Assembly: GCF_000981585.1 (NCBI RefSeq)
Contig: NZ_LN831776.1
Coordinates: 5,625,187-5,689,186 of the forward strand
DNA length: 64,000 nt
Origin: Paenibacillus riograndensis SBR5
Lineage (GTDB): Bacteria > Bacillota > Bacilli > Paenibacillales > Paenibacillaceae
Direction: 5' to 3'
This document shows, in pieces, positions 45,066 through 53,200 of the stretch; positions within the stretch are counted from its first letter, which is position 1, and each line of letters starts with the position of its first letter. Below the pieces are notes generated by a model. That model was not told the origin of the DNA, did no database searches, and saw only the letters and a list, made by a program, of their open reading frames with translations. The translations under genes and the position numbers were made by a program.

Positions 45066-45095
45066 ATTCAGCCTCCTTTTATTATCTTTTGCTAT

Positions 45096-45116
45096 TATAT
45101 AGCGATTCGTTACGTT
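45096..45116. promoter_or_regulatory. Candidate RHH operator, site 1
   Basis: TATATAGCG-N3-CG-N2-ACGTT, 31 bp upstream of the gene starting at 45065. Matches site 2 at 16 of 21 positions, in the same orientation. Confidence 0.6.
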
Positions 45117-45207
45117 GCACAATATTTATTCCATGTTTTGAGCTGTTTTCTGCCTTTTTTGATTTTAATGCACATAAGTTCAACAGAATGGTGAAAAATG
45201 TATTTTA

Positions 45208-45228
45208 TATATAGCGTAACGCAACGTT
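45208..45228. promoter_or_regulatory. Candidate RHH operator, site 2
   Basis: Same TATATAGCG-N3-CG-N2-ACGTT pattern, 112 bp from site 1 and 46 bp upstream of the divergent YvrJ-like gene, so it may co-regulate both. Confidence 0.6.
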
Positions 45229-45274
45229 ATATAATATAATATAGGCATAAACCTATTGAAAGGATGAGCAAATT

Positions 45275-45502
45275 ATGGATCTGCAATCACTTGTACAGTT
45301 AGTCGGCAACGTTGGATTTCCAATTGCTTTGTCCATCATTCTTCTCCAAACGATTCTGGTCACATTCAACCGTCAAGTGGAAGGGCTAGAGAAGCGGTTA
45401 TCCCAGCTTGAGAAAACAATGAATATGCTGGTCAAAACATTCCATCAGTCTGCCTTACGTGTCCCACCACAAGGACAAAAAAAGGAGGAGAGTAAAGACT
45501 GA
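45275..45502 (+). CDS. YvrJ-like small membrane protein
   Basis: 75 residues: LVQLVGNVGFPIALSIILLQ resembles the YvrJ family, then a heptad-like helix (EGLEKRLSQLEKTMNMLVKT) and a charged tail. RBS AAAGGATG. Divergent from the RHH-like genes. Holin/BhlA-like small proteins share this layout; function unknown. Confidence 0.65.
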   Translation: MDLQSLVQLVGNVGFPIALSIILLQTILVTFNRQVEGLEKRLSQLEKTMNMLVKTFHQSALRVPPQGQKKEESKD

Positions 45503-45573
45503 CTATATTTATTAATCCTTCATGTCAACATTGAAAAATTCAACCCTTCTTAAGACACGCTTGCCGCTGGATA

Positions 45574-45628
45574 ACCAAAAAAACAGGACCGCGGATCGAA
45601 AGTCTTTCCTTTCAACCCGCAGTCCTGT
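45574..45628 (-). terminator. Terminator of the second fructosamine operon
   Basis: Arms ACAGGAC-CGCGG / CCGC-A-GTCCTGT (45583-45628), with seven T residues following on the minus strand, downstream of the cupin-like gene. Confidence 0.75.
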
Positions 45629-45673
45629 ATACATTACTCATGCAAAATGAAGATAGGCCTCCCCTTGAATACT

Positions 45674-46087
45674 TTACAGCTTCAAGATTTTACGCGCTCT
45701 TTCCTTAACACCGGCCAGCTCGGATTCAGACATTTCGCAATAGCTGCTGTTTTCTTCCGTGGTATTGGCATGCTGTACATATGCAAGCTTGGTGTCTTTT
45801 TGGACAATGGTATAGAACCAGGTGTTCTTCGGAACATTGTAGACCTTGCCGATTTCCATCTCGATCAGATCAATATCGAACTGGTCCTTCTTCCGGTCTG
45901 CTACCAGGAGTATGGCTTTTCCGTTGACCAGAATGAACTGTTCGTCGGTCTCCAGGTGGACCTCCAGACGGTGGATTCCGTCGATGTCGTTATCCGGTTT
46001 CCAGTTCTTGATGCACACAAGCCATTCGTCGTTTTTATAAACGCATTGGATGCCTATGCCGTCATATGCATAAATGTCAACTTTCAT
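45674..46087 (-). CDS. Cupin-like small protein in the fructosamine operon
   Basis: 137 residues (ATG 46087 behind AAGAGGGA; a GTG one codon upstream is the alternative). HRLEVHLETDEQFILVNGKA followed by YNVPKNTWFYTIVQKDTK follows the two-motif beta-barrel plan of small cupins. It is the last gene of the block. It may be a sugar isomerase/epimerase or mutarotase acting on the glycated compound; this is inference. Confidence 0.65.
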   Translation of the reverse strand: MKVDIYAYDGIGIQCVYKNDEWLVCIKNWKPDNDIDGIHRLEVHLETDEQFILVNGKAILLVADRKKDQFDIDLIEMEIGKVYNVPKNTWFYTIVQKDTKLAYVQHANTTEENSSYCEMSESELAGVKERARKILKL

Positions 46088-46139
46088 CACAAATCCCTCT
46101 TCCCCAGCTATTACTGCTGATAATATTTACTCCGTCCAT

Positions 46140-46970
46140 TCATCCCAGGTGCTTCTCGAACCAGGCCAGCGAATCGCGCATCGCTTTCTCCGGGTCCAGC
46201 ACATATCTCCGGTCCAGCAGCTCAAGGCCTAAATATCCCTTATACCCGCTGTCATTCAGCGCCTGCAGTGCTTCTTCCAGCGGCAGCCCGCCTTCGCCGG
46301 GCACCAGATGTCCTCCGGGGTTACCGTCTACAAAGTGCACGTACCCCAGGTTACCGCCGAGTTCTCTGATAAAGTCGTGAATCGTATCTTTTCCTGTAAC
46401 TGCCATGACATCCGTATCCGCCAGCCCCTTCAGATTCGGACTCCCTACCTCTTTAATCATTCGGGAGATATGCTCGGCGCTGTTAAATACATGGGTAGAA
46501 TATGAGGTAAACGCTTCTACAGGTAAAATTACGCCTTCTTTTTCTGCGGTTTTGCAGATCTCGCCAAGCGATTCCCTGCACCATTTCCACATTTCCGACT
46601 CATCTTCATCCAGATAGGCAAGTCCTGTAGTCACCAGCATCTGGTCACACTCCATAAGAGCGGCCACTTCAATATGCCGGCAGAAAAATTCCACGCTTTT
46701 CTTGCGGTACACCGGGTCCGGATGACTGATACTGATCGGGTAAACACTCTGTTCGGGGGTAAGGCAAATGACTTTGAGCCCCCGGTCTTTTATTTTGCGC
46801 TTCAGGTGCTGAACATCCTGCGGGGTGTAATAATCCAGGTGGAAATGAGGACCCGACGCCCACAGCTCAATATTTTCAAATCCGAGCCGGGCGGCCGAAT
46901 CCAGAAAATAATCCAGTGAATAGCGTTTGTAATGAAAGTTAGCAGCGGAAACTTGATTAAGCTGTATCAT
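46140..46970 (-). CDS. TIM-barrel sugar epimerase (FrlC-like)
   Basis: 276 residues of the AP-endonuclease/xylose-isomerase-like fold. Metal-ligand regions: PVEAFTSYSTH, GLADTDVMAVTG, GYVHFVDGNPGGHLVPGEG and GLELLDRRY. The TPEQSVYP and HLVPGEGGLPLEEAL blocks resemble E. coli FrlC, which interconverts fructoselysine and psicoselysine. In this locus it would feed epimeric Amadori compounds to the kinase. Confidence 0.8.
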   Translation of the reverse strand: MIQLNQVSAANFHYKRYSLDYFLDSAARLGFENIELWASGPHFHLDYYTPQDVQHLKRKIKDRGLKVICLTPEQSVYPISISHPDPVYRKKSVEFFCRHIEVAALMECDQMLVTTGLAYLDEDESEMWKWCRESLGEICKTAEKEGVILPVEAFTSYSTHVFNSAEHISRMIKEVGSPNLKGLADTDVMAVTGKDTIHDFIRELGGNLGYVHFVDGNPGGHLVPGEGGLPLEEALQALNDSGYKGYLGLELLDRRYVLDPEKAMRDSLAWFEKHLG

Positions 46971-47038
46971 AATAATCTTCTTCCTCCCTTGTTATCCTTC
47001 ATATAATCCATACTTCTACACCTGAATTCGGAACACAC

Positions 47039-48358
47039 CTAGATAAGAACATTTCCAATTAAAGTGGCGGTGACTACAGATACGACTATGTTGATCATCC
47101 CTGGCAGCATGAAGCTGTGATTCAGCACGAACCTGCCGATTTTGGTGGTTCCCGCCGTATCAAAGGAGATGGCTGCAAGGCACTGGGCGGATACCGGCAA
47201 AAAGAAGTTAGCGTTAACGGCCATCCACGCGCCAACGATGATGTACGCCGGCAGATCAAGACCAATGGCAATCGGGATCATAATTAATGTCGTAGCGCCC
47301 TGACTGGTCGTTAAAGCGGCAACGATAAACATAATTACAGCAAGCATCCAGGGCTGGCTGTTAACAACCGCAGCCACATGCTCTTGGATAAACTCCGTTT
47401 GTCCACCGATAAAAGTGTTGCTCATCCAGGCCAATCCGAAAGCACAAACCATGGCCAGCGCCCCGGCCCGGAAGATGGTGCCGTTAAGAATCGTTTCAAT
47501 CGCCGGACGGCAGATGATAATAATCAGCGAAGCACAGACCAGCATAATAATTTCGATGGTATGCGCCATCGTTAACACAGTCGTTACACCGTCAACGGTC
47601 CAGGATGGGCGCAGATCGGGGAACAGCCCCAAAATGACAATGGACAGAACCGCGAGCAGGAACAGCACTACTGAAGCTTTGGCACCCTTCGGAGTCGCCT
47701 TTTTCTCCGGTTGCTCTTCCGGTGCGCTCTCAACCAAACCTTCTGCAAGTCTGCGCAGATACTCCGGATCTTCCGCCAATTCCTTCCCTTTGCGCAGTGT
47801 AAGCAGAGCACTTACAATGACTCCCAGCAAGGTAGCCGGAATGGCGATGGACAAAATCGTACCGAGACCTACACCAAGCGGAGCCATCAGTCCAAGCATG
47901 GCAGCGGTCGCCGCTGACACCGGCGAACAGGTGATAGCCTGCTGGGATGCAATGATGCTGTTCGATATCGGCCGTTCCGGACGGATTCCGCTGTCAATGG
48001 CCAGCTTATTGATAATGGGCAGCAGACTGTAAACAACATGCCCTGTTCCCGACAGGAAAGTGAACAGCCAGCAAATAACGGGAGCGACAATGGTGATATT
48101 TTTCGGTGATTTGTGCAGCAGTTTTTCCGCGACGTGAACAAGAAAGTTCAACCCGCTCGAAGATTGGAGTGCCGAGGCGGCCAGCACAACCCCCAGAATA
48201 ATGAGCATAACATCGACAGGAGGGGATGCAGGCTGAACATGAAAGATAAATACGAAGATCGCAACGCCGACACCGCCGAGCAAGCCCATAAATACGTCGC
48301 CGACCCTGGCGCCAAAGAAAATGAGCAAAAAGATGATTAAGAGTTCTAACCAAAACAT
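47039..48358 (-). CDS. Dcu-type carrier (DcuA/DcuB family; FraA-like)
   Basis: 439 residues starting MFWLELLIIFLLIFFGARVG, with about 10-12 helices and the Dcu blocks SGTGHVVYSLLPIINKLAID and ISNSIIASQQAITCSPVSAA. ATG 48358 behind AAGGGG is far inside the longest open frame and is the normal family start. Dcu proteins exchange C4-dicarboxylates, but the Salmonella fructose-asparagine transporter FraA belongs to this family and also lies with a kinase and an SIS deglycase. A glycated amino acid is therefore the better inferred cargo. A cre-like site lies upstream. Confidence 0.87.
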   Translation of the reverse strand: MFWLELLIIFLLIFFGARVGDVFMGLLGGVGVAIFVFIFHVQPASPPVDVMLIILGVVLAASALQSSSGLNFLVHVAEKLLHKSPKNITIVAPVICWLFTFLSGTGHVVYSLLPIINKLAIDSGIRPERPISNSIIASQQAITCSPVSAATAAMLGLMAPLGVGLGTILSIAIPATLLGVIVSALLTLRKGKELAEDPEYLRRLAEGLVESAPEEQPEKKATPKGAKASVVLFLLAVLSIVILGLFPDLRPSWTVDGVTTVLTMAHTIEIIMLVCASLIIIICRPAIETILNGTIFRAGALAMVCAFGLAWMSNTFIGGQTEFIQEHVAAVVNSQPWMLAVIMFIVAALTTSQGATTLIMIPIAIGLDLPAYIIVGAWMAVNANFFLPVSAQCLAAISFDTAGTTKIGRFVLNHSFMLPGMINIVVSVVTATLIGNVLI

Positions 48359-48383
48359 AAAAAAGTCCCCTTTTTGTTTGTAC

Positions 48384-48397
48384 TGAACACGCTTACA
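48384..48397 (-). promoter_or_regulatory. cre-like site upstream of the Dcu carrier
   Basis: TGAACACGCTTACA differs from the cre consensus at one position and lies 26 bp from the start codon. Confidence 0.55.
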
Positions 48398-48423
48398 AAT
48401 TGAAGGTAAAAGGAAGGGAGCCT

Positions 48424-48449
48424 CCCCATTGGCTGTTATACCAATGGGG
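48424..48449 (-). terminator. Hairpin at the end of the kinase gene
   Basis: CCCCATTGG / CCAATGGGG arms overlap the kinase stop codon; a T-rich stretch follows on the minus strand about 10 bp later. It may be an attenuator between the kinase and carrier genes. Confidence 0.55.
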
Positions 48450-49302
48450 TGCCGAAGCCGAATGCACCGTTGACCCGGCATATTTCCGCTGCAAACTCCG
48501 CTCCCTTGCTCATGCTGCTTTTGATCTTGCCAAGCATTTCGCTCTCCTGGCCAAATTCGATCCTGCCGTCCGAATTCCGGATCAGCTCCACGAGAAATGC
48601 AGTGATATAAGAATCTCCCGCTCCCATCGTATCCACTGCTTCGGTCGAAACTGCCGGATGGTAGATCCATTGATCGCTGAAAAGGGCATACGACCCGTTC
48701 TCCCCTACTGTTCCGACTACAATTTTAGCTCCGAACCGCTGCGCCTTCCGCATTTCCCGCTCCCGCTCTTCTGCAGTCAAATGGCTGCATGATAGAAAGG
48801 AAATGTCCACATTCGGGCATACCTGCTCCAGGTAGCCGTCATTCCAGCGGACCGAAAAGTCATACGAAATAGGGACGCCGCTCTCCCGGAGTACGGTCAG
48901 GTCCTGTTCTATATAGCTGTTCAAGCTGGTATGAATCACAGCAAATTGTTTGATGTAGTCCAGATCTTTTTTGGTAAACTGCCATGCATGTTCTTTGGCG
49001 ATTCCGCCCTTGTTCGATCCCAGGAATACGCGGTCGCCGTCTTCCAGGGTGACACGCGCATAGCCGTTCTCCCCTTCATACTCGCGGCAGCAGCTGCGGT
49101 CAATGTTCAGCTCGTCAATCACCTGCCGGATATACCCGGCGACTTCATCACTGCCGAATTTGCCCAGATACGCAGACTCCATGCCGCACATGGTAGCGTA
49201 TACACTGAAGTTCAAGGCATTTCCACCAGGGTACATAATGCCCTGGTGGACGTACTTATCCACTACATTGTCGCCAATTCCGATTACCTTATACTGTTTC
49301 AT
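48436..49302 (-). CDS. PfkB-family fructosamine kinase (FrlD/FraD-like), paralogue
   Basis: 288 residues. GIGDNVVDKYVHQGIMYPGG, LEDGDRVFLGSNKGG and DTMGAGDSYITAF are almost the same as in the kinase at 33531, with a slightly longer C-terminus (GAFGFGTPLV). The expected role is 6-phosphorylation of the compound brought in by the Dcu carrier. RBS AGGGG. It follows the SIS gene by 39 bp. Confidence 0.86.
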   Translation of the reverse strand: MKQYKVIGIGDNVVDKYVHQGIMYPGGNALNFSVYATMCGMESAYLGKFGSDEVAGYIRQVIDELNIDRSCCREYEGENGYARVTLEDGDRVFLGSNKGGIAKEHAWQFTKKDLDYIKQFAVIHTSLNSYIEQDLTVLRESGVPISYDFSVRWNDGYLEQVCPNVDISFLSCSHLTAEEREREMRKAQRFGAKIVVGTVGENGSYALFSDQWIYHPAVSTEAVDTMGAGDSYITAFLVELIRNSDGRIEFGQESEMLGKIKSSMSKGAEFAAEICRVNGAFGFGTPLV

Positions 49303-49341
49303 AAGAATATCCCCTCTGAAGACTGCTGAAATAAGCAGAGA

Positions 49342-50316
49342 TTAATATTCAACCTTCCACATATATCTGCGGGTGGTAAGCGGATGCTCTCTTTCCACAG
49401 CCAATGCTTGATTGTAAACAGGATACACGTTGTTAAACAAGGAGTGATTGAAGTAATCGACGACCGAGCTATCGATGGTAGACAAACCGAGATCCTTCGC
49501 GTCCAGCACTTCCACCCGTTTGGCGTACCGGTTAAGGAAGCTCAGCGCTCTTTCGTCAAGCGCCCGGGTGCTGCCTTCCGATACCTGAATGACGAATGGA
49601 ATTTCGGCGTCCGTAATTTCAAACGGTCCATGGAAGTATTCTCCGGAATGGATGCTCGCAGAGTTGATCCACTGCATTTCCATAAAGATGCAGATGCTTT
49701 CCATGTAAGCTGCGCCATAACCCGCTCCGCTGGCCATGGTATAGATAACGGAATCGTCTTTGTGGTTCCGGGCAAATGTCAGGGCGCGGTTCGCCACATG
49801 CTTGCAGGCCTGCTTCACAATCCGGTCAATTCTCGATACACCGTCCAGGAATTTGTCGTAATTCCCGTACCCTTCCGTCTGCTTCAGAATTTCCACCGCA
49901 GTCATCAGCGCTTGAATCGTCTTCTCTCCGGCGATATCTTTATTTTCCCCAAAGGTATACTTGACCACATAATCCGCATATTCCGTGATTGGAGAATCTT
50001 CAATCCAGGTAAGCGCAATAACCGGTACCCCTGCTTTTTTGCCCAGTTCTGCGGCTTTTACTGTTTCCGGCGTATTGCCTTTATGGGAAGCTACAACCAG
50101 CACTGAATTTTCCCCGAATGCCTTAGGCGTGTTGTGCACGAACTCATTGCTGTTGTACAGGCCTACTTTGATATCCTTGGCTTCTTTTTCAAGAAACGTC
50201 TTGGCCGGGTAAAATGCTCCATAAGAACCTCCGCAAGCTGCATAGTAGACCTGCTTGATGCCGCCAGCCTCTTTTTTATCCGCTGTAATTTGCTCGATAA
50301 TTTGTTTGATATCCAT
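49342..50316 (-). CDS. SIS-domain fructosamine-6-phosphate deglycase (FraB/FrlB-like), paralogue
   Basis: 324 residues, aligning end to end with the protein at 34359: ASHKGNTPETVKAAELGK at the phosphate loop, the catalytic signature SIHSGEYFHGPFEI and the shared ending HPLTTRRYMWKVEY. First gene of the operon, behind GGGGAG. It would yield glucose 6-phosphate plus an amino acid (aspartate if the cargo is fructose-asparagine). Confidence 0.87.
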   Translation of the reverse strand: MDIKQIIEQITADKKEAGGIKQVYYAACGGSYGAFYPAKTFLEKEAKDIKVGLYNSNEFVHNTPKAFGENSVLVVASHKGNTPETVKAAELGKKAGVPVIALTWIEDSPITEYADYVVKYTFGENKDIAGEKTIQALMTAVEILKQTEGYGNYDKFLDGVSRIDRIVKQACKHVANRALTFARNHKDDSVIYTMASGAGYGAAYMESICIFMEMQWINSASIHSGEYFHGPFEITDAEIPFVIQVSEGSTRALDERALSFLNRYAKRVEVLDAKDLGLSTIDSSVVDYFNHSLFNNVYPVYNQALAVEREHPLTTRRYMWKVEY

Positions 50317-50330
50317 TCTGTTTCTCCCCT

Positions 50331-50562
50331 TGTATGATACATTTATTGGAATTCCATTCCGCGCCGGCTTTTGTATGGGAATGTCTTAAACAGAGATTAA
50401 CACATTATAATACATGAATCAAGAGAAGGCTTTCATTTTTTTAAAAATTTCTTGTTCAAGCCCTATTCCGGAACAGTTGCGACAATATTTGGAATGTAAA
50501 GGGATGTAAACTGTTAACAAATAGTACATATTGTTATACTATAGAGATATGTATGTAGTACA
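50331..50562. promoter_or_regulatory. Divergent promoter/operator region of the second fructosamine locus
   Basis: Contains the palindrome TGTAT-G-ATACA (50331-50341) just before the SIS gene, an ATAGT/ACTAT inverted repeat (50521-50542) overlapping a TATACT -10-like element, and TGTA-G-TACA (50554-50562). These are candidate sites for the divergent GntR regulator and differ from the TATAACGTTATA sites of the first locus. Confidence 0.5.
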
Positions 50563-50685
50563 TTTCAATACATTTCACTTGGCGGATGTCAGATGTCAGA
50601 CGATCCTGATCCCCAGTTAGGTCTGGCACATCCAGCCATATTGCAAATTTTATAACCGATTTTCGAACCTGGAGGTATAAAACGA

Positions 50686-51396
50686 ATGCTAGACCACTCC
50701 GAATCATCGCCGCTGTACAAGCAGCTGCAAGAAAAGATTTTAGACTCCATCCATGACGGTACACTGAAGCCGGGGGATAAACTCCCTACAGAGCTGGAAT
50801 TAAGCGAAACGAATCAGGTAAGCCGCGTAACAGTCCGGGCTGCCCTGGATGCACTTACCTCGGAAGGCTACCTGGTGCGGATTCCAGGTAAGGGCACATT
50901 CATAACGAAAGACAAAATTCAAAAAAATGTTGCCGAGACGATCGGGTTCAGCGATACATGCAGGCTGCAGAACAAAACGCCCGGCGCCAAAGTCATCAAA
51001 TGCGTCATTGAAGAAGCCACCGCAGCGGATCAGGAGCATCTGGGGCTGAACCCCGGAGACAAAGTGATTAACATTGAACGTATCCGCTATGCCGACAACG
51101 TCCCTATCTCGGTGGAGTATTCGCGTTTTCCCTCTTCCTATTCTTTTTTGCTGCAGGAGGATTTGAACGACAAGTCGCTGTATGAAATTTTGCGGAGCAA
51201 GTACAAGGTTACCTTCGGGCATTCCAGAAAATATATTGTCATGGAGTATGCTTCCTTTGATGTGGCCGCCTATTTGAATATAGAGGAAGGTTATCCGCTG
51301 CTCAGCATCCGAAGTACGGTGTCCAGTCCGGACGGACAAAAAATACACCGCTCCAAGCAGCTCATATTAGGGGACAAGTTCGAGTTGATTGTGTAA
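50686..51396 (+). CDS. GntR/HutC-type regulator with UTRA domain (FraR/FrlR-like)
   Basis: 236 residues: winged helix (KLPTELELSETNQVSRVTVR; EGYLVRIPGKGTFITKD) and UTRA domain (VINIERIRYADNVPISVEYS; YPLLSIRSTVSSPDG). RBS GGAGG. Divergent from the SIS-kinase-carrier operon and probably its regulator, paralogous to the regulator at 32721. Confidence 0.88.
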   Translation: MLDHSESSPLYKQLQEKILDSIHDGTLKPGDKLPTELELSETNQVSRVTVRAALDALTSEGYLVRIPGKGTFITKDKIQKNVAETIGFSDTCRLQNKTPGAKVIKCVIEEATAADQEHLGLNPGDKVINIERIRYADNVPISVEYSRFPSSYSFLLQEDLNDKSLYEILRSKYKVTFGHSRKYIVMEYASFDVAAYLNIEEGYPLLSIRSTVSSPDGQKIHRSKQLILGDKFELIV

Positions 51397-51768
51397 TCCC
51401 GTTTCAGCGAGAAATAGAAGGAAATTTTATAGCGTGAAGCATAGAAATTCATATATTTGAACAAAAACGGCTGTGCGGTCCTCCACGGGACAGCGCAGCC
51501 GTCTTGGTTCTAGCGTTACCTGGAGAACGACTCCCCATGAATCCTACGGGCAACTCTTTAAGTGGAAAAAGGTTAACTAATTTGCCGAAATACCCTACCC
51601 TTGGGCAGATGAAGTGGAAAAAGGGACACTAATTCAGCCCATTTCGCCATTGGGCCAGAAATGTGGCCCAATTTTATACGAAAATAACTTTGTCGCTTCA
51701 CAGCTCGAAAGTAAATTTTGCTTTAAAGATCCCCTATATCGGAACTTCATTTTTTTAAAAAGTGGGTA

Positions 51769-52994
51769 TCATGTAATAGGTGTCAGTTCCACTTGGTAGC
51801 CTAGCTTTTGAAGTTTTTTAATCAGGTAATTTGCGGTCTGCTCTGGGGTGTTCAGATATTCCGTCCCCAGCTCGGTATAGGGGACTTTATCCCGAAGCAT
51901 CACATACATGATTCGGATCATCGCATGGGCTAAAGCGACGATGGCTTTCTGTTTTCCTGCCCGTTTCACGATCCGACTGTACATAGCGGAAAGCCGATTA
52001 TTCTTGGACTTGCTCGCTGCCCAAGCGCACTGGACGAGTACGGCTTTCAGACCTCGGTTCCCGCGTTGGTTCTTTTTACTTTTTTTTTACCGGCGCTCTC
52101 ATGGTTGGCTGGACACACCCCGACCCAAGAGGCCAGATGAGCTTCACTTGGAAAAGGAGACACGTCGGTACCCAGTTCCGCCACGATGCTCGCCGCGGCA
52201 TCCGTGCTCACGCCTGGAATGGTATCCAGCAGTTCAATTTCCTTCCTGTATGGTTGCACCAGTTCCTCAATTTCAGCTTCCAACGTCTGCATTTCACTCT
52301 CCAGATACTGCAAATGATCCCAATGACGCCGGATCATCTTCCGGTGATGCAGACGTAGTCGGCCGTTCATCGCTTCGACCAGTGAAGGCACCTTCATCTT
52401 CAGCCGGGTATGCACCAGCTTGCGGACCTCATGCACCTCCAGCACTTCGCCATTCACAATCGAGTCCAGTAGCGCACGACCGGAAACGCCAAAAAGATCG
52501 GAGACATACGTGGTCAGTTTAATGTTGGCATCTTGTAGAATTTTGTGAATCCGGTTCTTTTCTTGCGTCGCGTTTTGCTTAAGCTTGCGCAGATACCGGG
52601 TAAGGTCACGCAAATCGCGGATGGGCTCGTCCGGGACAAAGCTTCCCTCAATCAAGCCGCAGCGGTGGAGCTTGGCGATCCACTCGGCATCCTTGACGTC
52701 GGTCTTCTTCCCGGGCATATTGCGGATGCGTTGCGGGTTGGCCAGCGTGATCGTACAGGTGCTTTCTAGAATGTTCCACACGGGTTTCCAAAAGACCCCT
52801 GTACTTTCCATGGCAATCTCGGTACATCCCTGCTGCTCCAGCCACTCCTGTAATCTCAAAAGCTCGCGGGTCGTGGTTCCAAACGTCTCGATCACGGACT
52901 TGGGTTTCTTCTCCAGGGGGCCACTCAGTAGACAAACCACCACCGTCTCCTGATGAATATCCAACCCGGCACAGCGTTCACGAATGGCATCCAT
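51769..52994 (-). pseudogene. IS110-family transposase with a frameshift at an A9 run
   Basis: N-terminal DEDD RuvC-like domain (AGLDIHQETVVV, IAMESTGVFWK, KTDVKDAEWIAKL) and C-terminal Tnp domain with LDTIPGVSTDAAASIVAELG and the serine region NHESAGKKK. At 52080-52088 (A9 on the coding strand) the frame breaks: frame 1 reads KKKVKRTNAGTEV and stops. One extra A would read KKKSKKNQRGNRGLKAVLVQ and run into the remaining C-terminus (MYSRIVKRAGKQKAIVALAH) to 51769. Either an inactivating deletion or a slippage site. ATG 52994 follows GGAGG; a TTG at 53009 overlaps that site. Confidence 0.85.
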
Positions 52995-53009
52995 ATTCCC
53001 TACCTCCAA

Positions 53010-53200
53010 GCTAAAAGTATGCGTGGATCATGCAACCTAAAGAGGTGAAATTTTATACACGTGCTCGTGGCAACACTCGGCGATCCTCGTCGTTGCAGTT
53101 GGTCAGATTAGGTTACGGGATGTTTCACCAATATTGAATCGACCTCTGATCCACAGCACGATTTTACCAAATATATACTCTGACTTCACCTGATTTTCAT
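53010..53200 (-). ncRNA. Candidate bridge RNA of the IS110 element
   Basis: The noncoding leader carries GATTAGGTT at 53106-53114, identical to the right junction at 53229-53237 and reading five bases into host DNA. It also carries AATTTTATAC at 53049-53058, identical to the left junction at 51670-51679. In transposase orientation these read AACCTAATC and then GTATAAAATT, the order target guide then donor guide known for IS621 bridge RNA. A partial match (6 of 8) to the other target side lies at 53097-53104. RNA ends are not known; the boundaries are approximate. Confidence 0.6.

Noticed and set aside
48358..48670. N-terminal extension of the Dcu carrier
   Set aside because: The extra 104 residues are not Dcu-like and overlap the neighbouring kinase gene; ATG 48358 has a proper ribosome-binding site and the family's normal start.
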